Source: Oscillospiraceae bacterium (GTDB taxonomy: Bacteria; Bacillota; Clostridia; Oscillospirales; CAG-272). Taken from it: a stretch of 10,268 nucleotides of DNA. The DNA is taken from positions 1-10,268 of the forward strand of contig WREN01000058.1 in assembly GCA_009779295.1 (NCBI GenBank), read 5' to 3'. The translations under genes were made by a program, and so were the position numbers. The number at the start of each line of letters is the position of its first letter. Within the stretch, counting starts at the first letter, position 1. Under the pieces are notes generated by a model. That model worked only from the letters and a program-made list of their open reading frames with translations, ran no database searches and was not told the origin of the DNA. Of the stretch, positions 1-6,069 are shown piece after piece.

Positions 1-1
1 A

Positions 2-232
2 ACAAAAATCGGATCAAAACGCTGGGAGCAGCTTACAGAAATAGCATTTATCGCCGTTTACGCGGCTGAGCAGATGGCTAATGCCGGGCTGCTTGAAATG
101 GGAATAAGTAAATTAGATTACGCAACACTGAGAGTTAAAGAAGCGTTGGCAAAACTTGGAATTACTTTTGACGACGCACTTATACGCGCTGCTATCGAAG
201 CTATTGTTCTTGATTTGAAGAAAGGTAAATAA
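2..232 (+). CDS. Phage holin, LLH family (C-terminal part, 5' end outside window)
   Basis: The reading frame enters from the left edge and gives 76 residues before TAA at 230-232. The fragment has the pattern of the cytoplasmic part of LLH-type (superfamily 6) phage holins: an amphipathic helix with a V-Y-A-A-E-Q segment (residues 19-24), a lysine-containing linker, a second helix (V-K-E-A-L-A-K-L-G-I, 45-54), an acidic step (F-D-D-A-L, 56-60), a final helix (A-A-I-E-A-I-V, 63-69), and a lysine-rich end. The N-terminal membrane segment expected of this family would lie left of the window. Holins of this kind sit in phage lysis modules and permeabilise the membrane so that endolysin can reach the wall. 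An intrinsic terminator follows directly, so this is the last gene of its transcript. The family call rests on pattern recognition of a fragment; another small phage or tail-associated helical protein is possible. Confidence 0.68.
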   Translation, partial: TKIGSKRWEQLTEIAFIAVYAAEQMANAGLLEMGISKLDYATLRVKEALAKLGITFDDALIRAAIEAIVLDLKKGK

Positions 233-244
233 TTTATGAACGTT

Positions 245-277
245 AGAAGCAGGAGAAGGGAGTCCGTCCTGCTTTTT
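245..277 (+). terminator. Rho-independent terminator after the holin gene
   Basis: AAGCAGGA (247-254) pairs perfectly with TCCTGCTT (267-274) across a 12-base loop. A G-U and an A-U pair can extend the stem outward, and the 3' arm runs into five T residues (273-277). It lies 13 bases after the holin stop codon, where a transcript end is expected. Confidence 0.8.
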
Positions 278-297
278 CGTGTGCATTTTCGTGTGCA
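274..297. repeat. Perfect 12-bp tandem direct repeat
   Basis: TTTTCGTGTGCA occurs at 274-285 and again, base for base, at 286-297. The first copy overlaps the T-tract of the holin terminator. An extended -10-like TGATATAAT (303-311) follows six bases after the second copy. No function can be assigned; a protein-binding site or a recombination scar are both possible. Confidence 0.7.
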
Positions 298-417
298 CTT
301 TTTGATATAATTTATTGCTCATGGAGATAAATAAATGATTAAAACGGTAATATTTTAACTGTGTAAATTTCATATAAAACCTTACTGCATAACGGTGAAA
401 ACGTTAAATATAGAACA
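298..417. other. Non-coding stretch between the phage remnant and the tRNA genes
   Basis: This AT-rich stretch holds no convincing gene. A minus-strand frame at 113-373 crosses the holin fragment antisense and has no protein-like features. A seven-codon frame starting at ATG 334, preceded by GGAG at 322-325, is too short to support. If an element integrated at the 3' end of tRNA-Gly, its junction would fall in or beside this stretch. Confidence 0.5.
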
Positions 418-440
418 GGCAACACATCATCTGTGCTGCC
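418..440 (-). terminator. Hairpin downstream of the tRNA genes, possible terminator
   Basis: On the minus strand GGCAGCACA pairs with TGTGTTGCC, giving nine pairs with one G-U and a five-base loop. It lies five bases past the encoded CCA of tRNA-Gly. The following minus-strand bases (TGTTCTATATTT) are T-rich but not an unbroken run, so it may end the tRNA transcript or mark a 3' processing boundary. Confidence 0.45.
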
Positions 441-445
441 ATATC

Positions 446-519
446 TGGAGCGGGCGAAGGGAATCGAACCCTCACATCAACCTTGGGAAGGTCGTACGCT
501 GCCACTACATCACGCCCGC
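446..519 (-). tRNA. tRNA-Gly, anticodon CCC
   Basis: The minus strand folds as a full cloverleaf. The seven-pair acceptor GCGGGCG/CGCCCGC (513-519 with 450-456) is perfect. The D arm is weak, with A-U, U-G, G-C and U-G pairs and a seven-base loop. The anticodon stem has five pairs (one G-U) around the loop TTCCCAA, placing anticodon CCC at plus positions 485-487. The T arm has the standard TTCGATT loop. Discriminator U is at 449 and CCA is encoded at 446-448. It reads GGG codons. It is the downstream member of a two-tRNA transcript, five bases after tRNA-Arg, and its 3' end faces the phage-type gene on the left. Confidence 0.95.
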
Positions 520-524
520 GAATT

Positions 525-601
525 TGGCCCGCTCTACAGGATTTGAACCTGCGGCCATCGGAATCGGAATCCGGTACTCTATCCAGCTGAGCTAAGAGCG
601 G
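525..601 (-). tRNA. tRNA-Arg, anticodon CCG
   Basis: The minus strand gives a 77-base tRNA including an encoded CCA (525-527). The acceptor CCGCTCT/AGAGCGG (595-601 with 529-535) pairs fully. The D arm is GCTC/GAGT with the conserved GG in its loop. The anticodon loop TTCCGAT has anticodon CCG at plus positions 565-567, reading CGG codons. The variable loop has five bases and the T arm is GCAGG/CCTGT with loop TTCAAAT. The outermost anticodon-stem pair (positions 27 and 43) is a C-A mismatch, leaving four good pairs. A strong promoter lies just upstream and tRNA-Gly follows after five bases, so both come from one short transcript. Confidence 0.93.
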
Positions 602-612
602 AGATTTTATTT

Positions 613-641
613 ATTATAACACAAAAATTCGATAATGTAAA
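613..641 (-). promoter_or_regulatory. Sigma-A-type promoter of the tRNA-Arg/tRNA-Gly transcript
   Basis: Read on the minus strand, TTTACA (636-641) and a consensus TATAAT (613-618) are separated by exactly 17 bases. The predicted start near 606 lies about five bases before the mature 5' end of tRNA-Arg at 601, a usual short tRNA leader. Confidence 0.8.
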
Positions 642-669
642 TATATTTATAATATTTTTTAAAAAAGTC

Positions 670-698
670 TTGAATTTTATTGTAATTAATTATATAAT
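670..698 (+). promoter_or_regulatory. Sigma-A-type promoter of the solute-binding/catabolic operon
   Basis: TTGAAT (670-675) and TATAAT (693-698) are 17 bases apart, giving a predicted start near 705 and a leader of roughly 34 bases before the first lipoprotein gene. It diverges from the tRNA promoter 28 bases away. It is the only well-placed promoter ahead of a run of same-strand genes with small gaps. I see no riboswitch-like fold or clear operator palindrome in the leader. Confidence 0.7.
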
Positions 699-720
699 CA
701 TATATATAGGCGAAATTTTT

Positions 721-729
721 AAGGGGTGG
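721..729 (+). promoter_or_regulatory. Ribosome binding site fixing the start of the first lipoprotein
   Basis: AAGGGGTGG lies nine bases before ATG 739. An in-frame TTG at 670 would add 23 residues, but it overlaps the promoter -35 and would hide the lipoprotein signal peptide, so 739 is preferred. Confidence 0.75.
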
Positions 730-738
730 CAGAATATT

Positions 739-2202
739 ATGCGTAAAATTATATCGTTGGCAATCGTATTTATTTTAATTACAGTGACAATCGTCGGTTG
801 CGCAAATGACGGCGAAAATAACAAAATCAATGACAATGATTTATCATCTGACCAAATTGAAAATACCACAGAAGACGTATCAAAGAAAATACCTGATCCG
901 ATATTAACAGCCTATAATTTAAACGGCCGTGATTATCATCTGTTAGTACCGGCGTCGGTCGGGTGGGTCAATTCGCGCGATTTTGAATATTTCCCTGAAT
1001 TGGCAGGTGAACCTATCAATGACGCGGTTCAGGCGAGAATAATCGCCGTTGAAGAAATGTATAACTGTGTTATAAAAGCAACGCAATCGGGCTCTATGGT
1101 ATCTGACGCTCGCAGGGAAATCTTAGCTAACGGGACGACTTACGACGTAATCATGCCCGCGCTGACGGAAGTGAGCCAAATTGCCGGTGAAGGGTTATTG
1201 CTCGACTTATATAAAATTGATACGCTATATTTTGAGATGCCGTGGTGGAGCAGCCAGTCATGCAAAAATTTATCGATTATGAATAAATTATATTATACAA
1301 TGAGTGATGTTAGCGTAATAGATAATGACGGCATCGGCGCTATGATATTCAATAAAGCGTTGATAATATCCCACGATCTGGAAATGCCGTACCAATTTGT
1401 ATATGAAGGTGCATGGACTTTTGACAGACTATATAGTCTTTGCAAGGGGATAAGCCGCGACCTTAACGGCGACGGTGTTATGGATAAGGACGATCAATAC
1501 GGCTTTATTACCGATAACGGTAACATTCTCGGTATGTTGTATGCCGGCGGCAATAAACTGGTGACAAAAGACAGCGACGATATTCCGTCGCCGTCAATAA
1601 ATAATGACCGGACAATGAATATCGTCGATAAAGTTATTGAAATATTCAACGACAAAACTACATTTGCGCAAACCATGCTTTTCGGAGACGCCGTAGCATG
1701 TAATAACGCATTTATGAACAACCAGATTTTAATCAGATACAGCGCGATGTTCCGTTTTACGCAAATACGTGAGATGGAAAACGATTTCGGATTCTTACCG
1801 CTGCCGAAATTTGACGAAACTCAAGAAAGTCATCATCACCCGTATTCATACGCCAGTCCGGGAGTCGCTATACCGATAACCGCGCAAAATCCTGAAGAAA
1901 ACGGCGCAGTGCTTGAAGCGTTGGCCTATTACGGACGCACTGTACTTTTGCCTGCGTACTATGAAATAAATCTTCAGACAAAAATCACACGCGACGAGGA
2001 TTCCCCAAAAATGCTCGATATAATATTTGATACCGGTATCGTGGATTTGGGGTATATATACAATTTCGGCGGTATGCGAGAAATGTTCGCGCAGTTCGTA
2101 AACAACAATTCAAATACATTCCCGTCCGCATACGCTTCGCTCGAAACTAAGATACTTACTGAAATCGACAAACTCGTTGAAACGTTTAAGGAAGTTTATT
2201 AA
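739..2202 (+). CDS. Extracellular solute-binding lipoprotein, paralog 1 of 3 (ABC sugar-uptake type)
   Basis: This 487-residue protein begins with a classic lipoprotein signal: M-R-K, a hydrophobic stretch, then the lipobox I-V-G-C with Cys21 as the anchored residue. An acidic, Asn-rich linker of about 30 residues follows. The mature part matches the large family 1 carbohydrate-binding receptors of ABC importers. Recognisable blocks are Y-N-L-N-G-R near the start of the domain, G-E-G-L-L-L-D, M-P-W-W, L-S-I-M, a calcium-loop-like D-x-N-x-D-G-x-x-D-x-x-D (residues 241-252) followed by Q-Y-G, then F-M-N-N-Q-I-L, P-K-F-D-E, and T-K-I-T-R-D-E-D-S near the C-terminus. It would sit on the outer membrane face and deliver a carbohydrate-like ligand to a permease. 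No permease or ATPase lies in the window. It is the first gene of the operon, and its stop codon overlaps the ribosome site of the next gene, an almost identical-length paralog. The ligand is unknown. A local histidine run (E-S-H-H-H-P) is peculiar to this copy. Confidence 0.88.
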   Translation: MRKIISLAIVFILITVTIVGCANDGENNKINDNDLSSDQIENTTEDVSKKIPDPILTAYNLNGRDYHLLVPASVGWVNSRDFEYFPELAGEPINDAVQARIIAVEEMYNCVIKATQSGSMVSDARREILANGTTYDVIMPALTEVSQIAGEGLLLDLYKIDTLYFEMPWWSSQSCKNLSIMNKLYYTMSDVSVIDNDGIGAMIFNKALIISHDLEMPYQFVYEGAWTFDRLYSLCKGISRDLNGDGVMDKDDQYGFITDNGNILGMLYAGGNKLVTKDSDDIPSPSINNDRTMNIVDKVIEIFNDKTTFAQTMLFGDAVACNNAFMNNQILIRYSAMFRFTQIREMENDFGFLPLPKFDETQESHHHPYSYASPGVAIPITAQNPEENGAVLEALAYYGRTVLLPAYYEINLQTKITRDEDSPKMLDIIFDTGIVDLGYIYNFGGMREMFAQFVNNNSNTFPSAYASLETKILTEIDKLVETFKEVY

Positions 2203-2214
2203 GGAGATATATTT

Positions 2215-3666
2215 ATGAAAAAGATTATTATTTTATTTATTGTTCTGATATTTATTATTGGTTGTTCTTCAGGGACCGAAAACGCTGACACCAAAGAAAC
2301 TTTACCGTTTGAACAAACAGAATCAATCGCAGACGCATCAGAGGGAAATAAATTACCTGCGCCGAAATTAACGGAGTATAATTTAAACGGCCGCGCGTTT
2401 AATATTTTAGTGCCGCAATCGGTCGGATGGGTAAATTCCCGTGATTATGAAATTTTTCCGGAGTTGAGCGGAGAACCTGTCAATGACGCTGTACAGGCAA
2501 GAATCATTGCCGTGGAAGAATTGTATAACTGTGTGATCAAACCGATCTATTCAGGCACGATGATTGCCGACGCCCGCAAAGATATATTGGCTGAAGGTAA
2601 TGCTTACGACATTCTCATACCAGCGATGACGGAAGTAAGTCAGATCGCCGGAGAAGGTTTATTGCTTGACATGTATACCCTCGGCGCGCTGTATTTTGAA
2701 ATGCCGTGGTGGAACAGTTCAGCGTGTGATAACCTGTCGATTATGGGTAAATTGTATTATACGCTGGGCGACGTCACTTTAATCGCGTACGACGGGCTTT
2801 CCACAATGATATTTAATAAAGAACTGCTTATTTCGAATAATCTCGAAACACCGTATCAATACGTTTATAACAAAACATGGACATATGATAAACTGTACAG
2901 TATGTGCAAAGGTGTGAGCCGCGATTTGAACGGCGACGGCATTATGGACAAGGATGACCAGTACGGATTGCTGGCGGACAACAACAGTATCATTTTCATG
3001 CTGTATGCCGGCGGAGAAAGGCTCGTTAAGAAAAACAGCGACGATATACCGTATCCGACGATCAATACCGACCGTGTTATAAGAATTGTCGATAAGATAT
3101 TGGAAATATACGGTGACAGCACGACAACCTCCCCGACGTCTGTTTTCGGAGATCACGGTGCCGCGAACGCGCCTTTTATGAACAACCAGATTTTATTCAG
3201 GATAACCTCGATGTTCAGGACGACGCAGATCCGCGAAATGGAAAGCGATTTCGGGTTCATTCCTCAGCCGAAATTCGATGAGCTCCAAGCGGATTTCCAG
3301 CATACATATTCATACGCCAGCCCGGGAGTAGCGATACCGATGAATGTTCCGAATCCGCAGGAAAACGGCGCGGTGCTTGAAGCGCTGGCATATTACGGGC
3401 GTTTGACGGTTCTGCCGGCATATTATGAAATCAACCTGCAAACGAAAATTACCCGCGACGAGGATTCCGTTGTAATGCTTGATATTATTTTCAATACCGC
3501 GACTACAGATTTGGGATTTGTATATAATTTCGGCGGTATGCGCGAAATGTTCACGCCTTTCGTCGCGAATATGTCGAATACTTTTCCGTCCGCGTACGCT
3601 TCTATAGAAACAAAATTATTAACTGAAATAGACAAAATAGTCAATACTTTCAGTTCGCTTTCGTGA
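2215..3666 (+). CDS. Extracellular solute-binding lipoprotein, paralog 2 of 3
   Basis: This 483-residue paralog of the preceding protein starts at ATG 2215, eight bases after AAGGAG (2201-2206), which itself overlaps the stop of paralog 1. The signal peptide M-K-K plus hydrophobic stretch ends in the lipobox I-I-G-C, with Cys17 predicted to be lipid-modified. All the family blocks recur in order: Y-N-L-N-G-R, F-P-E-L, G-E-G-L-L-L-D, M-P-W-W, the D-x-N-x-D-G-x-x-D-x-x-D loop (237-248), F-M-N-N-Q-I-L, P-K-F-D-E, and T-K-I-T-R-D-E-D-S. By eye it is clearly closer to paralogs 1 and 3 than typical members of this family are to one another, which points to local tandem duplication. It shares S-V-G-W-V-N-S-R-D with paralog 1 but Y-S-G-T-M-I and D-I-L-A-E-G-N-A-Y-D with paralog 3. 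The likely role is capture of a carbohydrate or related solute outside the membrane. The specificity probably differs subtly from the other two copies, but this is inference. Confidence 0.88.
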   Translation: MKKIIILFIVLIFIIGCSSGTENADTKETLPFEQTESIADASEGNKLPAPKLTEYNLNGRAFNILVPQSVGWVNSRDYEIFPELSGEPVNDAVQARIIAVEELYNCVIKPIYSGTMIADARKDILAEGNAYDILIPAMTEVSQIAGEGLLLDMYTLGALYFEMPWWNSSACDNLSIMGKLYYTLGDVTLIAYDGLSTMIFNKELLISNNLETPYQYVYNKTWTYDKLYSMCKGVSRDLNGDGIMDKDDQYGLLADNNSIIFMLYAGGERLVKKNSDDIPYPTINTDRVIRIVDKILEIYGDSTTTSPTSVFGDHGAANAPFMNNQILFRITSMFRTTQIREMESDFGFIPQPKFDELQADFQHTYSYASPGVAIPMNVPNPQENGAVLEALAYYGRLTVLPAYYEINLQTKITRDEDSVVMLDIIFNTATTDLGFVYNFGGMREMFTPFVANMSNTFPSAYASIETKLLTEIDKIVNTFSSLS

Positions 3667-3675
3667 GGTGATATT

Positions 3676-5115
3676 ATGAAAAAAATTGTAACAATACTAA
3701 TAATTCTTATATTTATTTTCGGATGTACCGATAAAAATCCTGAAAACAAAGAAACGCCGCCGGTTGATCCATTGGAAATAACGCCGGCCGATTCATCAGA
3801 TAATCTACCGGATCCGAAGTTCGGGAATTACAATTTAAACGGCCGTGCGTTCAATATATTGGTACAGCCGTTGGGTGGATATATAGTAAGCGATTTTGAA
3901 GTTTTTCCGGAATTGAGCGGAGAACCTGTCAACGACGCGATCCAAGCCAGAAATATCGCTATGGAAGAATTATACAATTGCGTTATCACTCCGATTTATT
4001 CAGGTACTATGATCACTGACGCGCGCAAAGATATATTAGCCGAGGGAAACGCTTATGACGCGATCATGCCCGGGTTGATAGACGTCAGTCAGCTTGCCGG
4101 CGAAGGTCTGCTGCTTGATATGTATAAAATCGATACGCTGTATTTTGATATGCCGTGGTGGAGCGCCGAGGCCTGTAAAAATTTATCCATTATGCACAGA
4201 TTGTATTATACTTTGGGTGATTTGAGTATCGTGGATAAAAACGGTATGGGTGCCTTGGGATTTAATAAAGCGTTGATTACTTCATATAATTTGGAAAGCC
4301 CGTATCAATGCGTGTATAACGATACATGGACGTTTGACAAGTTCCATTCAATGTGCAGGGGCGTAAACCATGATTTAAACGGCGACGGTATTATGGACGC
4401 GGAAGACCAGTACGGACTTTGCACGGATTATTTAAACGCTTTCGGTATGGTATTAGCAAGCGGAGAAAAACTCGTATCGAAAGACAAAGAAGATATACCG
4501 TATCCGTCGATTAATAACCCGCGTGTTATAGCTGTTGTCGATAAAACTATACAAATATACAGAGATGAAACCGCTTTCGGGCAAACTTCAATTTTCGGAG
4601 GTCATGAACAGGTAAACGCGCCTTTTATGAACAATCAAATCTTGTTCCGGCATACGTCCATGTACCGTTTTTCACAAGTACGTAACATGGAAAGCGATTT
4701 CGGATTTATCCCTATGCCGAAATTTGATGAAATTCAGGAAAGTTATCACGCTTCTTATTCATACGGAGCGCCCGGCGTTGCGATTCCGATAACCGTATCA
4801 AATCACGAAGAAACCGGAGCTGTTATCGAAGCGCTGTCATATTACGGACGTTTGATCGTAATGCCCGCGTATTACGAAATTAACTTGAAAACAAAAATCA
4901 CGCGCGACGAGGATTCGCCTGTAATGCTTGATATTATTTTCTCTGTCGCTTCAATAGATTTGGGATTCGTATACAATTTCGGAGATATGCGCGAAATGTT
5001 CACGCCGTTCGTCGTCAATAATGAAAATACTTTCCCGTCCAGATATGCCGCTATCGAACCCAGAATACTCAATGAAATTGAAAAACTTATTGATACATTT
5101 AATTCGTTTTCATAA
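3676..5115 (+). CDS. Extracellular solute-binding lipoprotein, paralog 3 of 3
   Basis: This is the third copy, 479 residues, starting at ATG 3676 just after a GAGGTGAT ribosome site that overlaps the stop of paralog 2. The lipobox is I-F-G-C with Cys17 anchored, followed by a short Pro/Glu-rich linker. The domain keeps Y-N-L-N-G-R, G-E-G-L-L-L-D, M-P-W-W, the D-x-N-x-D-G loop (233-244, but ending D-A-E-D rather than D-K-D-D), F-M-N-N-Q-I-L, P-K-F-D-E and T-K-I-T-R-D-E-D-S. It is the most divergent near the N-terminus: the V-G-W-V-N-S-R-D block of the other copies is replaced by a shorter G-G-Y-I-V-S-D, about three residues less. An AT-rich gap of roughly 44 bases without a terminator hairpin separates it from the enzyme genes, so read-through is likely. 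The ligand is unknown and no transporter membrane component is visible. Confidence 0.87.
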   Translation: MKKIVTILIILIFIFGCTDKNPENKETPPVDPLEITPADSSDNLPDPKFGNYNLNGRAFNILVQPLGGYIVSDFEVFPELSGEPVNDAIQARNIAMEELYNCVITPIYSGTMITDARKDILAEGNAYDAIMPGLIDVSQLAGEGLLLDMYKIDTLYFDMPWWSAEACKNLSIMHRLYYTLGDLSIVDKNGMGALGFNKALITSYNLESPYQCVYNDTWTFDKFHSMCRGVNHDLNGDGIMDAEDQYGLCTDYLNAFGMVLASGEKLVSKDKEDIPYPSINNPRVIAVVDKTIQIYRDETAFGQTSIFGGHEQVNAPFMNNQILFRHTSMYRFSQVRNMESDFGFIPMPKFDEIQESYHASYSYGAPGVAIPITVSNHEETGAVIEALSYYGRLIVMPAYYEINLKTKITRDEDSPVMLDIIFSVASIDLGFVYNFGDMREMFTPFVVNNENTFPSRYAAIEPRILNEIEKLIDTFNSFS

Positions 5116-5142
5116 AAAATTAAAATTATAAATTATAAATTG

Positions 5143-5148
5143 AAGGAG
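5143..5148 (+). promoter_or_regulatory. Ribosome binding site deciding the amidohydrolase start
   Basis: AAGGAG ends only two bases before an in-frame ATG at 5151, too close for normal initiation, but 11 bases before the in-frame ATG at 5160. The latter also gives the compact start expected ahead of the strand carrying the metal-binding H-x-H. Confidence 0.6.
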
Positions 5149-5159
5149 ATATGAAAATT

Positions 5160-6050
5160 ATGTTTGTAAAAAAGATCGACGTCCACATACATACCACGTA
5201 TTGGACCGAGGGCGCTTTAAACCGCTGGAGCGCCGATACCTACGCGACGCCGGAACAAATCAGGGAAAAGTATGACGCGTGGGGTATTGAAAAGGGAATT
5301 ATTCTCCCAGCGGTAAATCCTGAATGTTCGTTCGCTATACAGTCGAATGAAGAAGCATATCAACTCACAAAAAAGTATCCGGATGAATTTTATTGGTTCT
5401 GCAATATCCATCCGAGAATGGGCAATAATTTGCCGACTACAGATTTTTCAAAATTTATCAACCATTATAAGCAATTCGGCGCAAAAGGCGTAGGCGAATT
5501 GACTTTCAACATGTATGTTGACGACCCGTTTACAGAAAACCTGTTATATCATTGCGGCGAATGCGATATGCCTGTAATATTCCACATCGGACCGCAAATA
5601 GACGGCTGTTACGGTTTCGTTGACGATTTTAATTTACCGCGAATCGAAAAAATGTTGAAAAAATATCCGAAATTGAAGATGATCGGACATTCGCAGCCGT
5701 GGTGGGCGGAGATTTCAAGCGATGTGACGGTCGAAACCAGAAATTCATACCCGCCGGGGAAAGTAACGCCCGGCAGAGTTTGCGAACTGTTGCGGGAATA
5801 TGAAAATATGTACGGCGATCTTTCCGCCGGAAGCGGTTTCAACGCGGTTTCGCGTGATCCGGAGTTCGGTTACAGATTCCTTGAGGAGTTTCAGGATAAA
5901 TTGATGTTCGGCACGGACATATGCGCACCGCATAATTTTATGCCGTTGTCCGGCTGGCTCGATGAAGCGTTGACAAACAATAATATCTCCCAAACAACTT
6001 ATAATAAAATTTGCCGTGAAAATGCAATATGTGTATTGAAATTAAATTAA
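5160..6050 (+). CDS. Metal-dependent amidohydrolase (amidohydrolase_2 family, TIM barrel)
   Basis: This 296-residue protein shows the metal-site landmarks of the amidohydrolase_2 group, numbered from ATG 5160. These are D-V-H-I-H on the first strand (His9, His11), K-G-V-G-E with Glu113, V-I-F-H with His142, I-G-H-S with His177, and F-G-T-D with Asp253 at the end of the barrel. The family is cytoplasmic and includes hydrolases of lactones, amides and esters, decarboxylases and hydratases acting on ring-shaped or acidic substrates. The length is normal. An alternative start at 5151 adds three residues. It is the first enzyme after the receptor trio and is followed 19 bases later by a sugar-type oxidoreductase. 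Lactone hydrolysis after oxidation of a sugar would therefore be a sensible role, but this is inferred from context only. The tandem tryptophans after the His177 strand (Q-P-W-W) may line the pocket. The exact reaction cannot be assigned. Confidence 0.85.
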   Translation: MFVKKIDVHIHTTYWTEGALNRWSADTYATPEQIREKYDAWGIEKGIILPAVNPECSFAIQSNEEAYQLTKKYPDEFYWFCNIHPRMGNNLPTTDFSKFINHYKQFGAKGVGELTFNMYVDDPFTENLLYHCGECDMPVIFHIGPQIDGCYGFVDDFNLPRIEKMLKKYPKLKMIGHSQPWWAEISSDVTVETRNSYPPGKVTPGRVCELLREYENMYGDLSAGSGFNAVSRDPEFGYRFLEEFQDKLMFGTDICAPHNFMPLSGWLDEALTNNNISQTTYNKICRENAICVLKLN

Positions 6051-6064
6051 AAGAGGTGTATAAT
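6036..6064 (+). promoter_or_regulatory. Possible internal promoter before the first Gfo/Idh gene
   Basis: TTGAAA (6036-6041) and TATAAT (6059-6064) are 17 bases apart, and a second TATAAT overlaps at 6064-6069. The predicted start falls at or just after the ATG at 6070, which would make a leaderless message. The region is AT-rich, so a chance match is quite possible. Confidence 0.3.
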
Positions 6065-6069
6065 ATAAT

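Noticed and set aside
113..373. Minus-strand open frame of 86 codons, with a repeated V-H-T-K / M-H-T-K motif
   Set aside because: It overlaps the holin gene antisense, crosses its terminator, has no clear ribosome site, and its repeat simply reflects the 12-bp DNA repeat. No link to an integrase could be supported.
395..595. Plus-strand open frame of 66 codons across the tRNA genes
   Set aside because: It is the antisense reading of two tRNA genes (R-R-E-S-N-P and S-T-G-F-E-P-A are familiar tRNA-antisense peptides), so it is a spurious protein.
670..738. TTG at 670 as the start of the first lipoprotein
   Set aside because: It coincides with the promoter -35, lacks a ribosome site, and would place 23 residues ahead of an otherwise standard lipoprotein signal peptide that has its own ribosome site.
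5090..5118. TTGATA / TAAAAA as a promoter before the amidohydrolase
   Set aside because: The -10 match is poor and the region is simply AT-rich; read-through from the receptor genes is the simpler explanation.
5121..5141. AT-rich near-repeat (ATTATAA twice) in the gap after the third receptor
   Set aside because: Low-complexity AT sequence with no stable hairpin or T-tract; not enough to call an operator or terminator.
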